From Eutrigla gurnardus (lineage: Eukaryota; Chordata; Actinopteri; Perciformes; Triglidae): 64,000 bases of DNA. Position numbers and translations under genes: made by a program. Position 1 is the first letter of the stretch; each line of letters opens with the position of its first letter. The stretch covers positions 17,210,554-17,274,553 of the forward strand of contig OY741270.1 in assembly GCA_963514095.1 (NCBI GenBank). Direction: 5' to 3'. Positions 53,601 through 64,000 of this stretch are shown one piece after another. The notes under the pieces are model-generated. The model was not told the origin of the DNA, did not search any database, and worked only from the letters and a program-made list of their open reading frames with translations.

Positions 53601-56600
53601 GTCTCTGGGCAATTCTCAGTCTCATGCGGTTCATCTTAACCTAAAACAAATAAAAATAATAATCAATATGAGTAATAAGTTCCCGAATGCTTACTCTACT
53701 AGACATTAAACAAATCTTATAGTCATCAGATACTTCTAAATGTTATTAAGCTGTGGTGGTAATTTTTACACTTTACCCTGCTCTCTGTCCTGGCTGCTTT
53801 CGCCCCTCCGTCAGCTTGAGCCACTGGTGCAGCTGGAGCGGCAGTGGGCTTGATGGCCGACACTATGAGAAAGACGTGAAAGAAGCAGTTAGTATCTCTA
53901 GATATTGGTTTAGTGGAGCTGGTGAAAGTCACTGCCTACAATGATTAATCATGTAAGCTAGAGGTCAAGAGCACAGATGTCAAGCAAAACAGTTCTCACA
54001 TGACACAGGCCGTCTGTCTCATCACAACTAACCTGGTTTGGTGTCCATAGCATGTGCTGGCACAGGTGGCACAGGGGGCATAGTGGTGGGAATGGGGCCC
54101 ACAGCTGATGGGGGAGGAGGTGGAGGAGCAGCAGCAGGTGGTGGAGGGGCTGCAGCGGCCGGGGCCTCGGCTTTTGGAGCTTCTGCGGCTTTGGGAGGAC
54201 CAGCTGCAGAACCAGAGGTTACAGTTATAATAAAACAGATTTTAAAGTATTATCTTAACTATCAATATCGGAATTTTTTCAATGAAAGTAAAATACTTAA
54301 GACCTCCTTTTCGAAGCTTAAAGAGGGCAGTTCCTCCCTCAACCTTCCCTCCATCAGGGACCAAAAGCTCCTCGATCACCCCAGAAGCAGGAGCTGGAAC
54401 CTGCACCGACGTCTAATGGCCAGAACAAAAAAGGAAAAGACTGGAAATAATTGTATGTTTAAAAAAGCAAAAAGCAAAAATGATGCTAGGATATTTTCGA
54501 CACTATGAAGGCTTTCCCATTGTGAGGAAAAGCACAACAGCTATCAATCACAAACATGGTCAATTGGTACGACATTTACTTAGTTTTACCTTATCAGTCT
54601 CAATTTCGCACACCACCTCATCCTCTGCGACAGTGTCTCCAACAGCTGTAAGGAGAAAGCTATATTTTAGCATCAGAGTTCAAACCAAGTTGTGACTTGA
54701 CTAGTACTGTATTAGAAACATCGACTATCTGTAACCGTTTGTCCTTTACAGGTTTAAAACAGAAGCATCTAATGTATGTTGATTAATAAAAATGACTTGC
54801 CTTTCTCCCACCTCACATCCCCCTCTGTGACAGATTCTGCAAACGCAGGGGTCTTGACTGTGACAACTTCATCTCCTGTAGAACAAATACAAGTCAAGGA
54901 AAAATATTTCTTCACTTCATACATCGGTGGTCATGCTTCATATTCAGATGTAGAAATCAAAGACATGCACGCTCAAACATACTGTGGGCTACAGATGTCC
55001 TGAAATACTGGATTTGGAAGATGCTGGAACGGGGATCAGATTTTCTGAAAAAACAATAACAACCCAGAATAAAAATAAATCAGACAAATAATAAAAATTC
55101 CCCAAACTATTTTGTATTTACAAACAATCACCAAAGAGTGCAAAAGAGCTAGATTTAAAAAGGCCTCCCTCCGAAATTAAAAAAATTAAAATCACAGCCC
55201 ATCCCTTTAGATCTCCTTCCAAAGACACTCCCCCGAAACACACAAAGACGCCGGACTACTGCTGGAGGACGAGTCCACAAGAGAGGAGAGGAGTGCGGCG
55301 CATCGTTTTCATCACTAACCACATCCAACTACCTCATTCTCATGTACGAAAACACCTAAACATTATTGAAATTAATGGTAGCAAGGACAATGGCTATTCT
55401 TGGTACTCAGAGCTGTCTAGCTAGCATGTGAGCATTGGGACAGTTTGTCTGCCTAGCCAGAAGACTCTGGTTACGCGCAATGAGTGCACTGGCAGAGTAC
55501 AGGTAGGAAGTAGTAGGGCTGTGCGATATGACCACATTAGATTGTCATATTGCATCTGGCCTTGGAATGCCTCGTGGCTCCCCTGGAAAAGCTGGAAAGC
55601 ATTCTAAGGGAGAGGGACGTAATAGTCAAAACTAATGAAGTGAAATTAAAAAAACAATAAAATAAAGTGGTGTGTGTATATTATTCACCCCCTCGTGAAG
55701 TCCCTAAATAAGATCTGATGCTATCAATTATCCTCCGAAAAGATTTATAAAAAAAGTCGTAAAAACCTCTCAACTTCTTACAGAACGCCATTTAATCCAT
55801 TATTATACATTACAAAATGGAAAGAATATGGTACACACAAAAGGAGGTCAAAGAAAGAAAAAAAGAACACATTTGGAGTTAACATAAAGGGAAATGGGAG
55901 AGTCAGAGCGTGATATTTTTCTTTTTTTTAAGCAATGGCTTTTTTTCTTCCATTAAGGCCAACTCTGGAGTGTATGGCTTACAGTGACGATCTTAAAGAT
56001 TAAATTGCTGTATGTTTTAGAGGGTGGCCCTCTCTTAGCAGGTTTGTTGTTACGTCGTATACTTTTTATTTTTTTCTTATAATGTATTTCCTGGTGCTTT
56101 GTGGGATGTTCAAAATTCCCAATATTTGACATTTAAAGGTAACTACAGTGCATGACAGGCAAAGTTATGACACATATTAGCCCACGTTGACCTTTGATCC
56201 ACGGTGTGAATGGTATGCGTCAATTCTGACAGTAAAGTTGCTCATCTTTTAAAATAGATCAGTGTTTTTATGAGTTCATGTACTTACACAGTGTTGTTCA
56301 AAGTGATAGCATGGCTAGCTGACAGAGCTGTAAGAAAACGGAAAACGACAATGTGTTATAACTCCTTGCAGTAAGACTATTCTGAAGCATAGATTTGGAT
56401 TTGGAAGACTTCGTGGTTTAACATTGACCACACATACCTGCCGTGGCCCGTCGGGCTAATGCATTATTCCCCTGTGACAAGATACAGTTAAGAATTACAA
56501 AAAGTCTGCAACTTTTAAAACGCAAAGTATAATGCAGAAAAATAACCACGTGGATCATTGCCATGGAAGTCAATAACTAGGTATAACAGTGACAAATAAA

Positions 56601-57445
56601 ATCAAAGAAGTGTGTTTGTGCGTAAATGCAATGGAGTCACAACAGAGAGATAAGTCGGCGCTGTCGGTCAAAGGTCACTCTAACGGGAAGACCCTTTGAC
56701 ATAGTTTATACATTATTCTGGCACACCTGGTTTAACATAAGAACTGCATCAGCAAACAGAAAGTACATTTTATTTGTGAATCTTCATAACGTGAATCCTA
56801 CTGACAAGCTGACAATGGACTTGTGATACCTGACAGGACTTTGCTGACATTTGACTTTGCTTACTTAGCTTCTAACGCAGCGACAGAAATGTACACGCTT
56901 AACGAAAAAAAAAAACACTAAAGCAAATACTTCCATTAAGTTAGCTAAACTGGGGGTTGTTAAAGCACAATATGAACTTATCATGACAACAAGAAGCACC
57001 CAGGCAACCTACCCGTTTATAACTGTAATGTGGCTAGCATGTTCTTGCTAGCTACAAAAATATAACTGGATATCGTTAACTGAATATGGACAAAAATACG
57101 TAATGCTTATGTCAAGCACCTTCAGCATTCATGTCAAATCCCGAGAGGCACCCAACACAGAGGACACTGCTGAACTTGAATAGTGCAGCAAACACTTGTG
57201 GAGGAGAGTGTCATACTGTCCTTGGCTTACAATGTTACGGCCTGACCGTGGCCTACAGCTAATGCTAATGCTAGCTGTAGTAGAGCTGAACACACATGAC
57301 CTGCGCCTTGGCCCGCAGCCAAAGACACGGAGGAGTCCTGTCGCGAGTAGCACGGACAACATTTCACTTGCTCGTAGCTTACCTGGCGGATGGCGGAGAA
57401 GGAACGGCCAAAACTCCTGCTGAGACACCGGGAATGGGATAACAT
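50692..57445 (-). CDS. dlst: DLST, dihydrolipoyllysine succinyltransferase (E2 of 2-oxoglutarate dehydrogenase)
   Basis: Mitochondrial TCA-cycle E2: transfers succinyl from the E1-bound intermediate via lipoyl-lysine to CoA. Exons on the minus strand: 57383-57445, 56439-56472, 56290-56332, 54983-55044, 54801-54878, 54591-54646, 54304-54413, 54033-54205, 53777-53862, 53543-53640, 51931-52062, 51468-51541, 51281-51364, 50992-51159 and 50692-50825. The N-terminus is an Arg/Ser-rich presequence (MLSHSRCLSRSFGRSFSAIR). The lipoyl domain carries the modified lysine in CEIETDKTSVQVPAP. An Ala/Pro linker (PPPPAAAPPPPPP) follows and, as usual for DLST, no peripheral-subunit-binding domain. The catalytic domain ends with the HxxxDG motif (TYDHRLIDGREAV). 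One intron has a GC donor at 54800-54799. The introns at 52063-53542 and 55045-56289 are the long ones. Confidence 0.96.
52700..53215. promoter_or_regulatory. Candidate conserved non-coding element in a DLST intron
   Basis: Within the 1.5-kb intron 52063-53542, this block has more even base composition than its AT-rich flanks and several homeodomain-type cores (CATAATTAGC, CAATCTAATTAGG). It has no coding potential on either strand. It could be an enhancer for DLST or for PROX2; this is inferred from composition only. Confidence 0.3.
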
Positions 57446-59926
57446 GGTGGCTGTGTGACAGCAGCCTGTCAACGGAAGGGAACTCCGGTCACACTGACAA
57501 GCCGGAAGAGTCGAGGAAGTACTGTGGGATAAACCAAGTTGTCCGAGAGGAGGGGAGGAGGGGGGAATCCTCAATATGGTCCCCCCCTACTCTACAGTAC
57601 TGTTGACTGGTCACTGACAAATAATTAACAATCTTAATACGGTACACCTGTCATCACATTGAATATAATATAATATAATATAATATAATATAATATAATA
57701 TAATATAATATAATATATAAGATAAGATAAGATAGGCCAAGGCGATTCATTCGTCTAACAATAAAAAAAACATATAAGAGTAGAACTGGCAAAGCTAGTC
57801 TTGGGGTAGGCCATTACCTTAAAATATGCTGCAGAAAGTATAGAGGATATTACTTTTTTTTAAATATAACATATATAATTGTTTTTACAATTTATTTCCT
57901 AAATTTCCTTTCAACATTAAACTTTTACATTTGGTTTTAGTTTTTAGTCTGTGGGTTGGGTTTACGTGTGCAATGTTGTGCTCTTGTTCACTTCTGGGCC
58001 ATTTGCCCTTTGGAGACAGATAAAATAATTGACTGATAAAATTAATATTGCAAATATTTTCCATTTTTTCATCGATGCACATCAGAATTATTGACCTGTC
58101 AATATGAATGCACATTTCCTGGCAGCAGTTTTTTTTATTTTGGGGGGTAATTCAGTAGGTTTCACCATCACCCACCTTTCAACCACTCAGAGTAGCCCAG
58201 ACCATCACTCCCACACCTCGCACATACTTTCCTCCTCTTGACTTATATGTGGCTGATGAGCGACCACCTCGTTGCTTTCACATGGCCACGCCCCAGCTCT
58301 GTCTGATGCCTCGACTCTTCTCTCCTACTGTCCAACTCACAGTCTGCGCAGGCCATCAGCTCGGCAGCACGTCCCGGCGCAACAGGTAAGGTCCCATCAC
58401 TGCTGCTCAGCCTGTCTGTGTGAACTGCGTTTAGACTGCAGCCCTGTAGGAGAGTGCCCAATAAGTGCACGCCTGCAGCTCAGCCCGCTTCAAAAACCCA
58501 TCGCTCGAGTTTAATGGTTTTTAATGAGAGGTGCTTTTGACACCCACGCATGCTTTTACTATACAGCTGACCACTAGAATCACGTTTGGTGAGTTTTTTT
58601 TAATTTTTTTATTTGAGTTTTCAAGTGTTTATTGAATGTTTCACTTATTGTAACTATAGTTAGTTTGCCTGTTGAGATTCTGTGTAGTTCATAAATTAGT
58701 TACACATTTTACAAATTGTTTGTAAATGTTTTGTTCTTCAGGCAGTGAGCATCAGCTAATTGACCATTTGTGAATATTATATTGCAGGGCATTTTTAAAC
58801 TGTAAAGCGTAAAGGAAACATTGAAATTACTCCTACAATCAACTTATAATATTATTAAATTATTGCAAACTTTGTGGTAAAGCAATTAGTAGGTTAATTG
58901 TTTTACATATTAAATGAGTCTGGTCATTCTGATAGTGTTTAATTACACTTCAAGTAATACGTTGAAAAATAAAGGACTGATCTGCTGTCTAACATAGAAA
59001 TATAAAGTAGAATATGGTCTTCTCAAGTCCATCTGTTCCATTTGTATAGTTTTAATTAGTTGAACAATGCATTTGAATCCCATCATGTGGAAATATTATT
59101 AAAAAAAACTCCAAGCCAGTGACCAGAATCAGTTAATGGCACATTACATTTCTTTTTATTTTTTACCATGATCGTCTCTAGATTGTTCCTTGAGATGACG
59201 ACCAGAAAGAAGCGGTTTTCATGATACTTCTCTTGTAAATAATGTATACACAGAGCCGTTTCTTGTGCGCGGCGGTCTGTTGCTTTCAGAAGCTGGAATT
59301 TACCTTTCATGGGTATATTACAGTTGCTCTTTTTATCTTTTGTGTTATCCATTATTACAACCCCAAGATAAAATGATACAAAAGAAGGCATTTCCTTATT
59401 GCATAAGATCAAGGATTTCTTTTTTACCTCTTTTTTTTTTTAGAGAACTGAGGATCCGGCAAATAATGTGGAGTTCTTTGATTTTCTATCATATATAACA
59501 GTAATAACACATTTTCTTGTTAACCTGGACATTTTAAAATGACAAGTGTAATTTCAGAGATTAACTAAAAAAGACAGAATTATATGTGAATGTTTTATCT
59601 ATTAGATTTTTCTCAAAATAACACACTATATTTTTGCTACATAGCATAAAACATTACATTCTATTTTCATAACATTATCATCATAATATTTATTTGAATG
59701 CTGTTCAAGAACAGGCAGGGAGACAAAAAACATTAAAGATGTAAACATTTTTTTAATTTAAAATGTAAAAGAAAAAAATACACAATACACATGCTTTATT
59801 TAAGTACAATTTATTTTATTCTTCATCTTAACAGTATTACTTTTTTCTGTCTTTTCAGATTCTTGCTTTTCCCATAACTCTGATTGTGCATTGTGTGTTG
59901 CCGAAGCCCTATAACCAGTTTTGAGC
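57446..59926. other. DLST-PROX2 divergent region and PROX2 5' UTR intron
   Basis: DLST starts at 57445 on the minus strand. A pentanucleotide ATAAT tract (57661-57716) passes into a GATAA tract (57717-57735). A GC-richer block (58290-58385) ends in GCAACAG/GTAAGG, a plausible PROX2 non-coding first exon. Its intron would end at the TTTTCAG acceptor at 59858. An unexplained minus-strand frame of 109 codons lies at 59083-59412. Confidence 0.5.
57661..57735. repeat. (ATAAT)n/(GATAA)n pentanucleotide repeat
   Basis: About eleven ATAAT units are followed by three to four GATAA units, an array that appears to have switched unit by a T-to-G change. Confidence 0.95.
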
Positions 59927-62900
59927 ATGAACCTCAGTCTTCCCGACCAGAACATGCACAACTCCAGTGAAGGCTGCCTCGGGGACGAAAAACCTGATGT
60001 CATGCTGCCTTGCTTCCGCAGGAGCATGTACGACGAGCCTCTGGCCTCGTACTCCAGTGGATCCATCATCTCTCAGCTCCTCCGCAAGACAATCCACAAC
60101 AAGAGGGCACTAGATGAAAGCCATTTCTACCTTTCCGGCTCCGCTGCCGCTGACTCCGGCCCGGAGGACCAGTGCAGCGTCTCCTCAAAGGACAGCACGG
60201 TGGAAGCTGCCTCCCCCAGTGGTCACGTCACCACAGGAGCCAGCCCGGAGGGCGAGCATCCCATGACTGACCACCTGCAGGCCAAGAGGGCCAGAGTTGA
60301 GAACATTATCAGGGTCATGGCAAGCTCTCCCAACAGCAGGCAGCATGGGGACAGTGAGAGGTCTGACACAGACGCTAGAGACACCAGAGAGGCCCGAGAA
60401 GCGTACAGGGAGAACAAGCGCAAGCAGCGCTTACCTCAGCATCAGGAGCACAGTGTCGGGGGACCGGCAAATAGAAGACCTGGAAGCAGCAGCAGTGACA
60501 ACTGCACCAAGGATGAGGAATGTCACAAGTTGAAAGAGCAGCTCCACAGCATGCAAAGGCTCCTGCGTCAGCTCCAGGAAAAGTTCCTTCAAGTTTACAA
60601 CCAGGAAGACCCCGAACACAACAACAGGGCTGAGACAGAAGCTGCTGGCGAGCACGACACCCTGGAGGAGAGCACAGAGTCACGCTACGTGAGTACTGAA
60701 GATGATTTTGAAAGGAAGAACGACAGAGTGACGGCAGATTGTAACGACCGAATGAAAGTAGTCGGTTATCTGGTACACCAGAGGGAGAGTCAGAACCTGC
60801 AGGACACCCTGAAGCAGGAGCTCTCCAGGGCTGTGAATGACTGTGTGGACAGGGTGTTCAAGAAGGCGTCCTCCACGGGGATGGATCTGTCCCCTCAGCA
60901 GCGCATGTGCTCATCTCCAGAGATGCTCATCAGTGTGGGTGCCGACAGGAAGGGCCAGCAGGCCGGCTCCACCCATGAACAGCCCCAGACCGAGGAGGCC
61001 GCACTGAAATCCCGCTCTTTGGAGTATTACGAAAGCTCCGAGGGTCAAAGCCCGCAGGACCAGACGGAGGCGCTGTCACTGGTGGTCCGCAAACCGCCAG
61101 TGACCCCTCTGAGCTCAGTCACCCCGACAGTGAAGAGGCCCTTTCCCCTGCACCAGACACCCTTTCAGTTCAATTACAGCACCCCCCTGCACGACAGTCA
61201 GATCCTCGAGCATCTTCTCAAGTACGGGCCCCATTCCAACTTCGGAGGTCTCCCCTGCATGCCCCCATCTATGGACAGGACCTCCCCAGATTCAGTGGAG
61301 CTGCCCTGGGAAACCATCGCCATGAGGTCCAAGGTGACATCCAGCCACCTCGGCCACCACGCTCGTGCCTCCGGCCTGGGGGCAGTGACGGTGGACAATC
61401 TGTGTCTCCCTCATGTCAAGCTGGAGTGCAGTGAACTGCAGAGCATGGCGGAACGAAATCCCTACATGTCGCTCAACATATCCTTTCACTTGAAAAAAAA
61501 AAAAATAGCCAGACGGCTTTGCTTTTTGCTTTTTCTTGATGTAGGATTTAGAACTCTTTTGTTTAATTATGATGATTAAAAAATAGAGACAACAGACAAA
61601 TGTTTGCTTTAGATATATGTAGGTTGAAAGTGCAGTGATGTAAAAATGACAAAACAGCTATTATAGATTTTATTGAACATTTTATTTACATAAGACTAAA
61701 TCTAGTTGCACAAATTGACAGAATTTGTAGTGAAAGCCTTTATGTCACATCAGATTATTCTGTACTATTCTCGTTACGGCAGGGTACGTTTGATCATATC
61801 TCATCAAATCAAATCACATTTTTTATATATATAGCGCCCTGCGTGGAAAATTGCAATACCAGGTGCTTAACAGGAAATAAAAATGCGATATGATACAAAT
61901 AAATCATAACATGCATAATACATGGGTATACATACTATATTTACCTTTTTATTTTTTTGTTATCTAACTCTCTGCATTTCTGCTCTTCCATTTGAACAAT
62001 GGCTGGCTGAGATTCATTGCAGCACGGGCAGTTTCAGTAACAAACTTCAAGGAGAATATTTACTTTGATCTCGCTAACCCCATAGAAAATTATAGCATCT
62101 TCTTTAATCTGAGCCGAGTAATGACTTTAAGTTTAGAAAAAGACAAATAAAAAGGAATACAAGGCTTTGATAAGAATGGCCAGGAACAAAAGACAATTTT
62201 TCAAAGGCAGAGAAAGCTTCGGTTTCTGTTTCAGGAAGCGTTGTTTTTTCAGACTTGAAAAGGTGCAGGATCTATTTCTCCATCATCAGAGTGATAGGGG
62301 TGCATCTAAAAGGTCACATCTGAGTGCTGGTGGAAACCAAAAGTGCCTTCCTACCATAACACTTGAGCTCTTGTCTTGAGCATTTGTTGTTCAATACCTT
62401 TGCCAGAATGTACATGATTGAAATAGAGTGCAAGAAGACAGATTTTTTTTTTTGCCTCAAGGATGAGTTGTTCTATTCAGGATGAAAAATGTGTGATTTT
62501 TAAAAAATATATTTTTAAATCCATCCATAAATATGATTCGAGCAATATCTACATGTTAGCGTACTTAGCCCAAGTTAAACTTAATTATTTCCTTTATAAG
62601 GTAAATTATCCTAAAATAGTCACAGAAGTGCTGAGTTTTGTTGATTCTCTTGTCGCGGGGCATTAGAGAGGAATATTATGTGGTGCCTCTCAGGATTCGC
62701 TTTATCTTTACAGAGCAAAGAGCTCTGCTTCTCTTTGAACAATAGCACATACATCTTTTAACAACTTCCGTATTTCAAAGGTAGGGTTCCCTAATAAATA
62801 TGGCGTCGTGACCTAATAAGGAAATATCATGACCTAAGGCGTGGTGATGGACTACAGAGGAAATGCTCCGAACCATCTTCCTTGCCATAGGGGAAAGCTT

Positions 62901-63513
62901 GTGAAGGTATTGAATGTATTAATATTGTTAATAAAGGGAATATATGTTGTTATATATGTTGCTCGAATTGCTTACCTTTAACCTAAAAATAGCTATTTAA
63001 AAAATATATTATTTTTTTTACCTTTTTATATTTTATAGTTTTGCGTTTTGAGTAGAAAAAAAATTGCAACATATGTTGTCTTTAAAGCAACTTAATTATG
63101 TCACAGAAATCGTCTCCTTTTTTCAAAACATTTCAAAACAAGCTGTCTTAACTGCCAGGCATGAAGTGCTTCGCTCTCTAATTAAAAATCCCTAATCTAA
63201 TTCGTAATTCTGTTTTGCCAATAAGCACATGTTAGGGTCATTATTGACTCCCTGGCTAATGCCGAGCTGTTCTTTAGGGAAATTCAATTTAGCTGAAGAT
63301 TGAGGCAACACAATACTCTGGTCTGCTATCACTTAACACAGGACTGTATGATGTGTGTTGTATTTAATTGTCAGTGTTTTTTTCGGCCTTAACGTAAATG
63401 TGAACATCCAGGAGGGTCTCACCCCGAGCCATCTGAAGAAGGCAAAGCTGATGTTCTTCTACACCCGCTACCCCAGCTCCAATGTGCTGAAAACCTTCTT
63501 CCCTGATGTCAAG
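59927..63513 (+). CDS. prox2: PROX2, prospero homeobox transcription factor (3' end outside window)
   Basis: Nuclear DNA-binding regulator. Coding exon 1 is 59927-61477 (517 codons) and exon 2 is 63406-63513. The remaining homeo-prospero exons lie right of the window. The N-terminus has the PROX block SIISQLLRKTIHNKRA, then the nuclear-localisation-type QAKRARVENIIRVM, a coiled segment (KLKEQLHSMQRLLRQLQEK), conserved SILEHLLKYGP-type and VKLECSELQSMAERNPYMSLN stretches, and the start of the homeo-prospero domain (LTPSHLKKAKLMFFYTRYPS). Next to DLST and RPS6KL1 in the human relative order, this is PROX2 and not PROX1, although the N-terminus is closer to PROX1 than human PROX2 is. The intron 61478-63405 is U12-type. 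The start is the first ATG after the 59858 acceptor. Confidence 0.93.
61800..61885 (-). mobile_element. Short L2-like 3' tail fragment
   Basis: ATCAAATCAAATCACATTTT and then TATATAGCGCCCTG match the 3' end layout of teleost L2-like LINE or SINE copies on the minus strand. Only about 85 bp are present, inside the PROX2 intron. Confidence 0.55.
63090..63345. promoter_or_regulatory. Candidate conserved block near the PROX2 U12 acceptor
   Basis: This block holds repeated homeodomain-type cores (CTCTAATTAAAA, CTAATCTAATTCG) and moderate base composition within an otherwise AT-rich intron. In Drosophila the prospero twin intron uses a purine-rich intronic enhancer. Whether anything comparable acts here is unknown; composition is the only evidence. 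Confidence 0.25.
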
Positions 63514-64000
63514 GTAATTTCTTTTTTACATTTAAAAATGCACTTTTTTATTTAACGTGTCAAATGACCTGCAGGATTGTTTGTCCTGCGTTTAACCCGC
63601 CGGTATCTACTTGTCAGTGTGTGTTTGGGACAGAAAAATCAGCAGTGTGTCGGAGGAGAGAAACAAAAACGCAGAGGGTTTAAATAACAAAGCCACTGAG
63701 CTGCTAGTATGTCCTGGGGGCAGAGGGAGATACAGGGGCATTCTCTCTTTAAAAAAGCCACTCCAGTCAGCAAATGGAGTGACAAAGGACTCTGTAGGCA
63801 AGGCATTGCTATTGAGTGTCAACAGAGAGTTGGTATTAGACTTGTGCGGGAGCAACCAGGCGGCGATGAGCTGGCCCTAAACACAACATCCTGTGTATTT
63901 TGGCCTTGGGCTCGTGTCGTGCCTCATCTTCTATCTCCTCTTTTTGTCTTCCCTCTTGTCTCCTTATCTGTCTCCTGTCATTAGCTTTTCTGATTCATGC
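63514..64000 (+). other. PROX2 intron, truncated by the window edge
   Basis: The donor GTAATT follows exon 2 at 63514. No further PROX2 exon appears before the end of the window. Confidence 0.7.

Larger units (their letters stand above)
61478..63405 (+). other. U12-type AT-AC intron of PROX2
   Basis: The donor is ATATCCTTT (61478-61486), an exact match to the minor-spliceosome consensus. The branch site CCTTAAC (63387-63393) lies about 13 nt before the terminal AC (63404-63405). Splicing joins AAC to ATCCAG, giving MSLN-IQEGLTP as in other PROX proteins. No GT-AG pair gives that product. Confidence 0.93.

Noticed and set aside
61478..61579. Readthrough of PROX2 exon 1 into a Lys/Phe-rich tail
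   Set aside because: This is U12 intron sequence. The homeo-prospero domain continues only after the AT-AC intron.

Overview
The window is nuclear DNA from a bony fish, most likely a percomorph teleost. The genes are intron-rich with short introns. The proteins are clear vertebrate orthologues of a human 14q24.3 gene set. An MHC class I gene has the fish-type Arg at the C-terminal pocket position, and the repeats are teleost Tc1-like, hAT-like and L2-like debris plus long dinucleotide microsatellites. The species cannot be read from the sequence.

Layout: (1) 1-7773, minus strand: AREL1 (HECT E3 ligase), with its last exons off the left edge. (2) About 8770-8915: a compact bidirectional promoter shared with FCF1. 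(3) 8916-11235, plus: FCF1/UTP24, the PIN endonuclease of 18S rRNA processing. (4) 12694-15613, plus: VASH1, tubulin carboxypeptidase. (5) 18824-23378, minus: ANGEL1, a CCR4-type EEP-fold RNA enzyme. (6) 23874-27320, plus: LRRC74A, leucine-rich repeats plus an EF-hand pair. (7) 27717-43639, plus: three tandem secreted olfactomedin (OLFM4-like) genes with the same five-exon structure. The third is broken by a frameshift, and an MHC class I gene (35470-38861) lies between the second and third. (8) 45496-49421, plus: RPS6KL1, an MIT-domain pseudokinase. (9) 50692-57445, minus: DLST, the E2 subunit of 2-oxoglutarate dehydrogenase. (10) 59927-63513 and beyond, plus: PROX2, which runs off the right edge.

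The genes do not form one pathway. They are two conserved synteny blocks (AREL1-FCF1 and RPS6KL1-DLST-PROX2, adjacent in human) separated here by a VASH1-ANGEL1-LRRC74A block and by an olfactomedin/MHC cluster that looks lineage-specific. The most notable observations are: an in-frame 198-residue N-terminal extension of AREL1 with two SAM-like segments; a textbook U12-type AT-AC intron in PROX2; a GC-AG intron in DLST; a CA-dinucleotide frameshift in the third olfactomedin gene, and conversion-like similarity between olfactomedin genes 2 and 3; and a ~100-bp CT microsatellite that forms the polypyrimidine tract of an MHC class I exon. Exon borders marked 'about' were read by eye from splice consensus and homology and may be off by a few bases.
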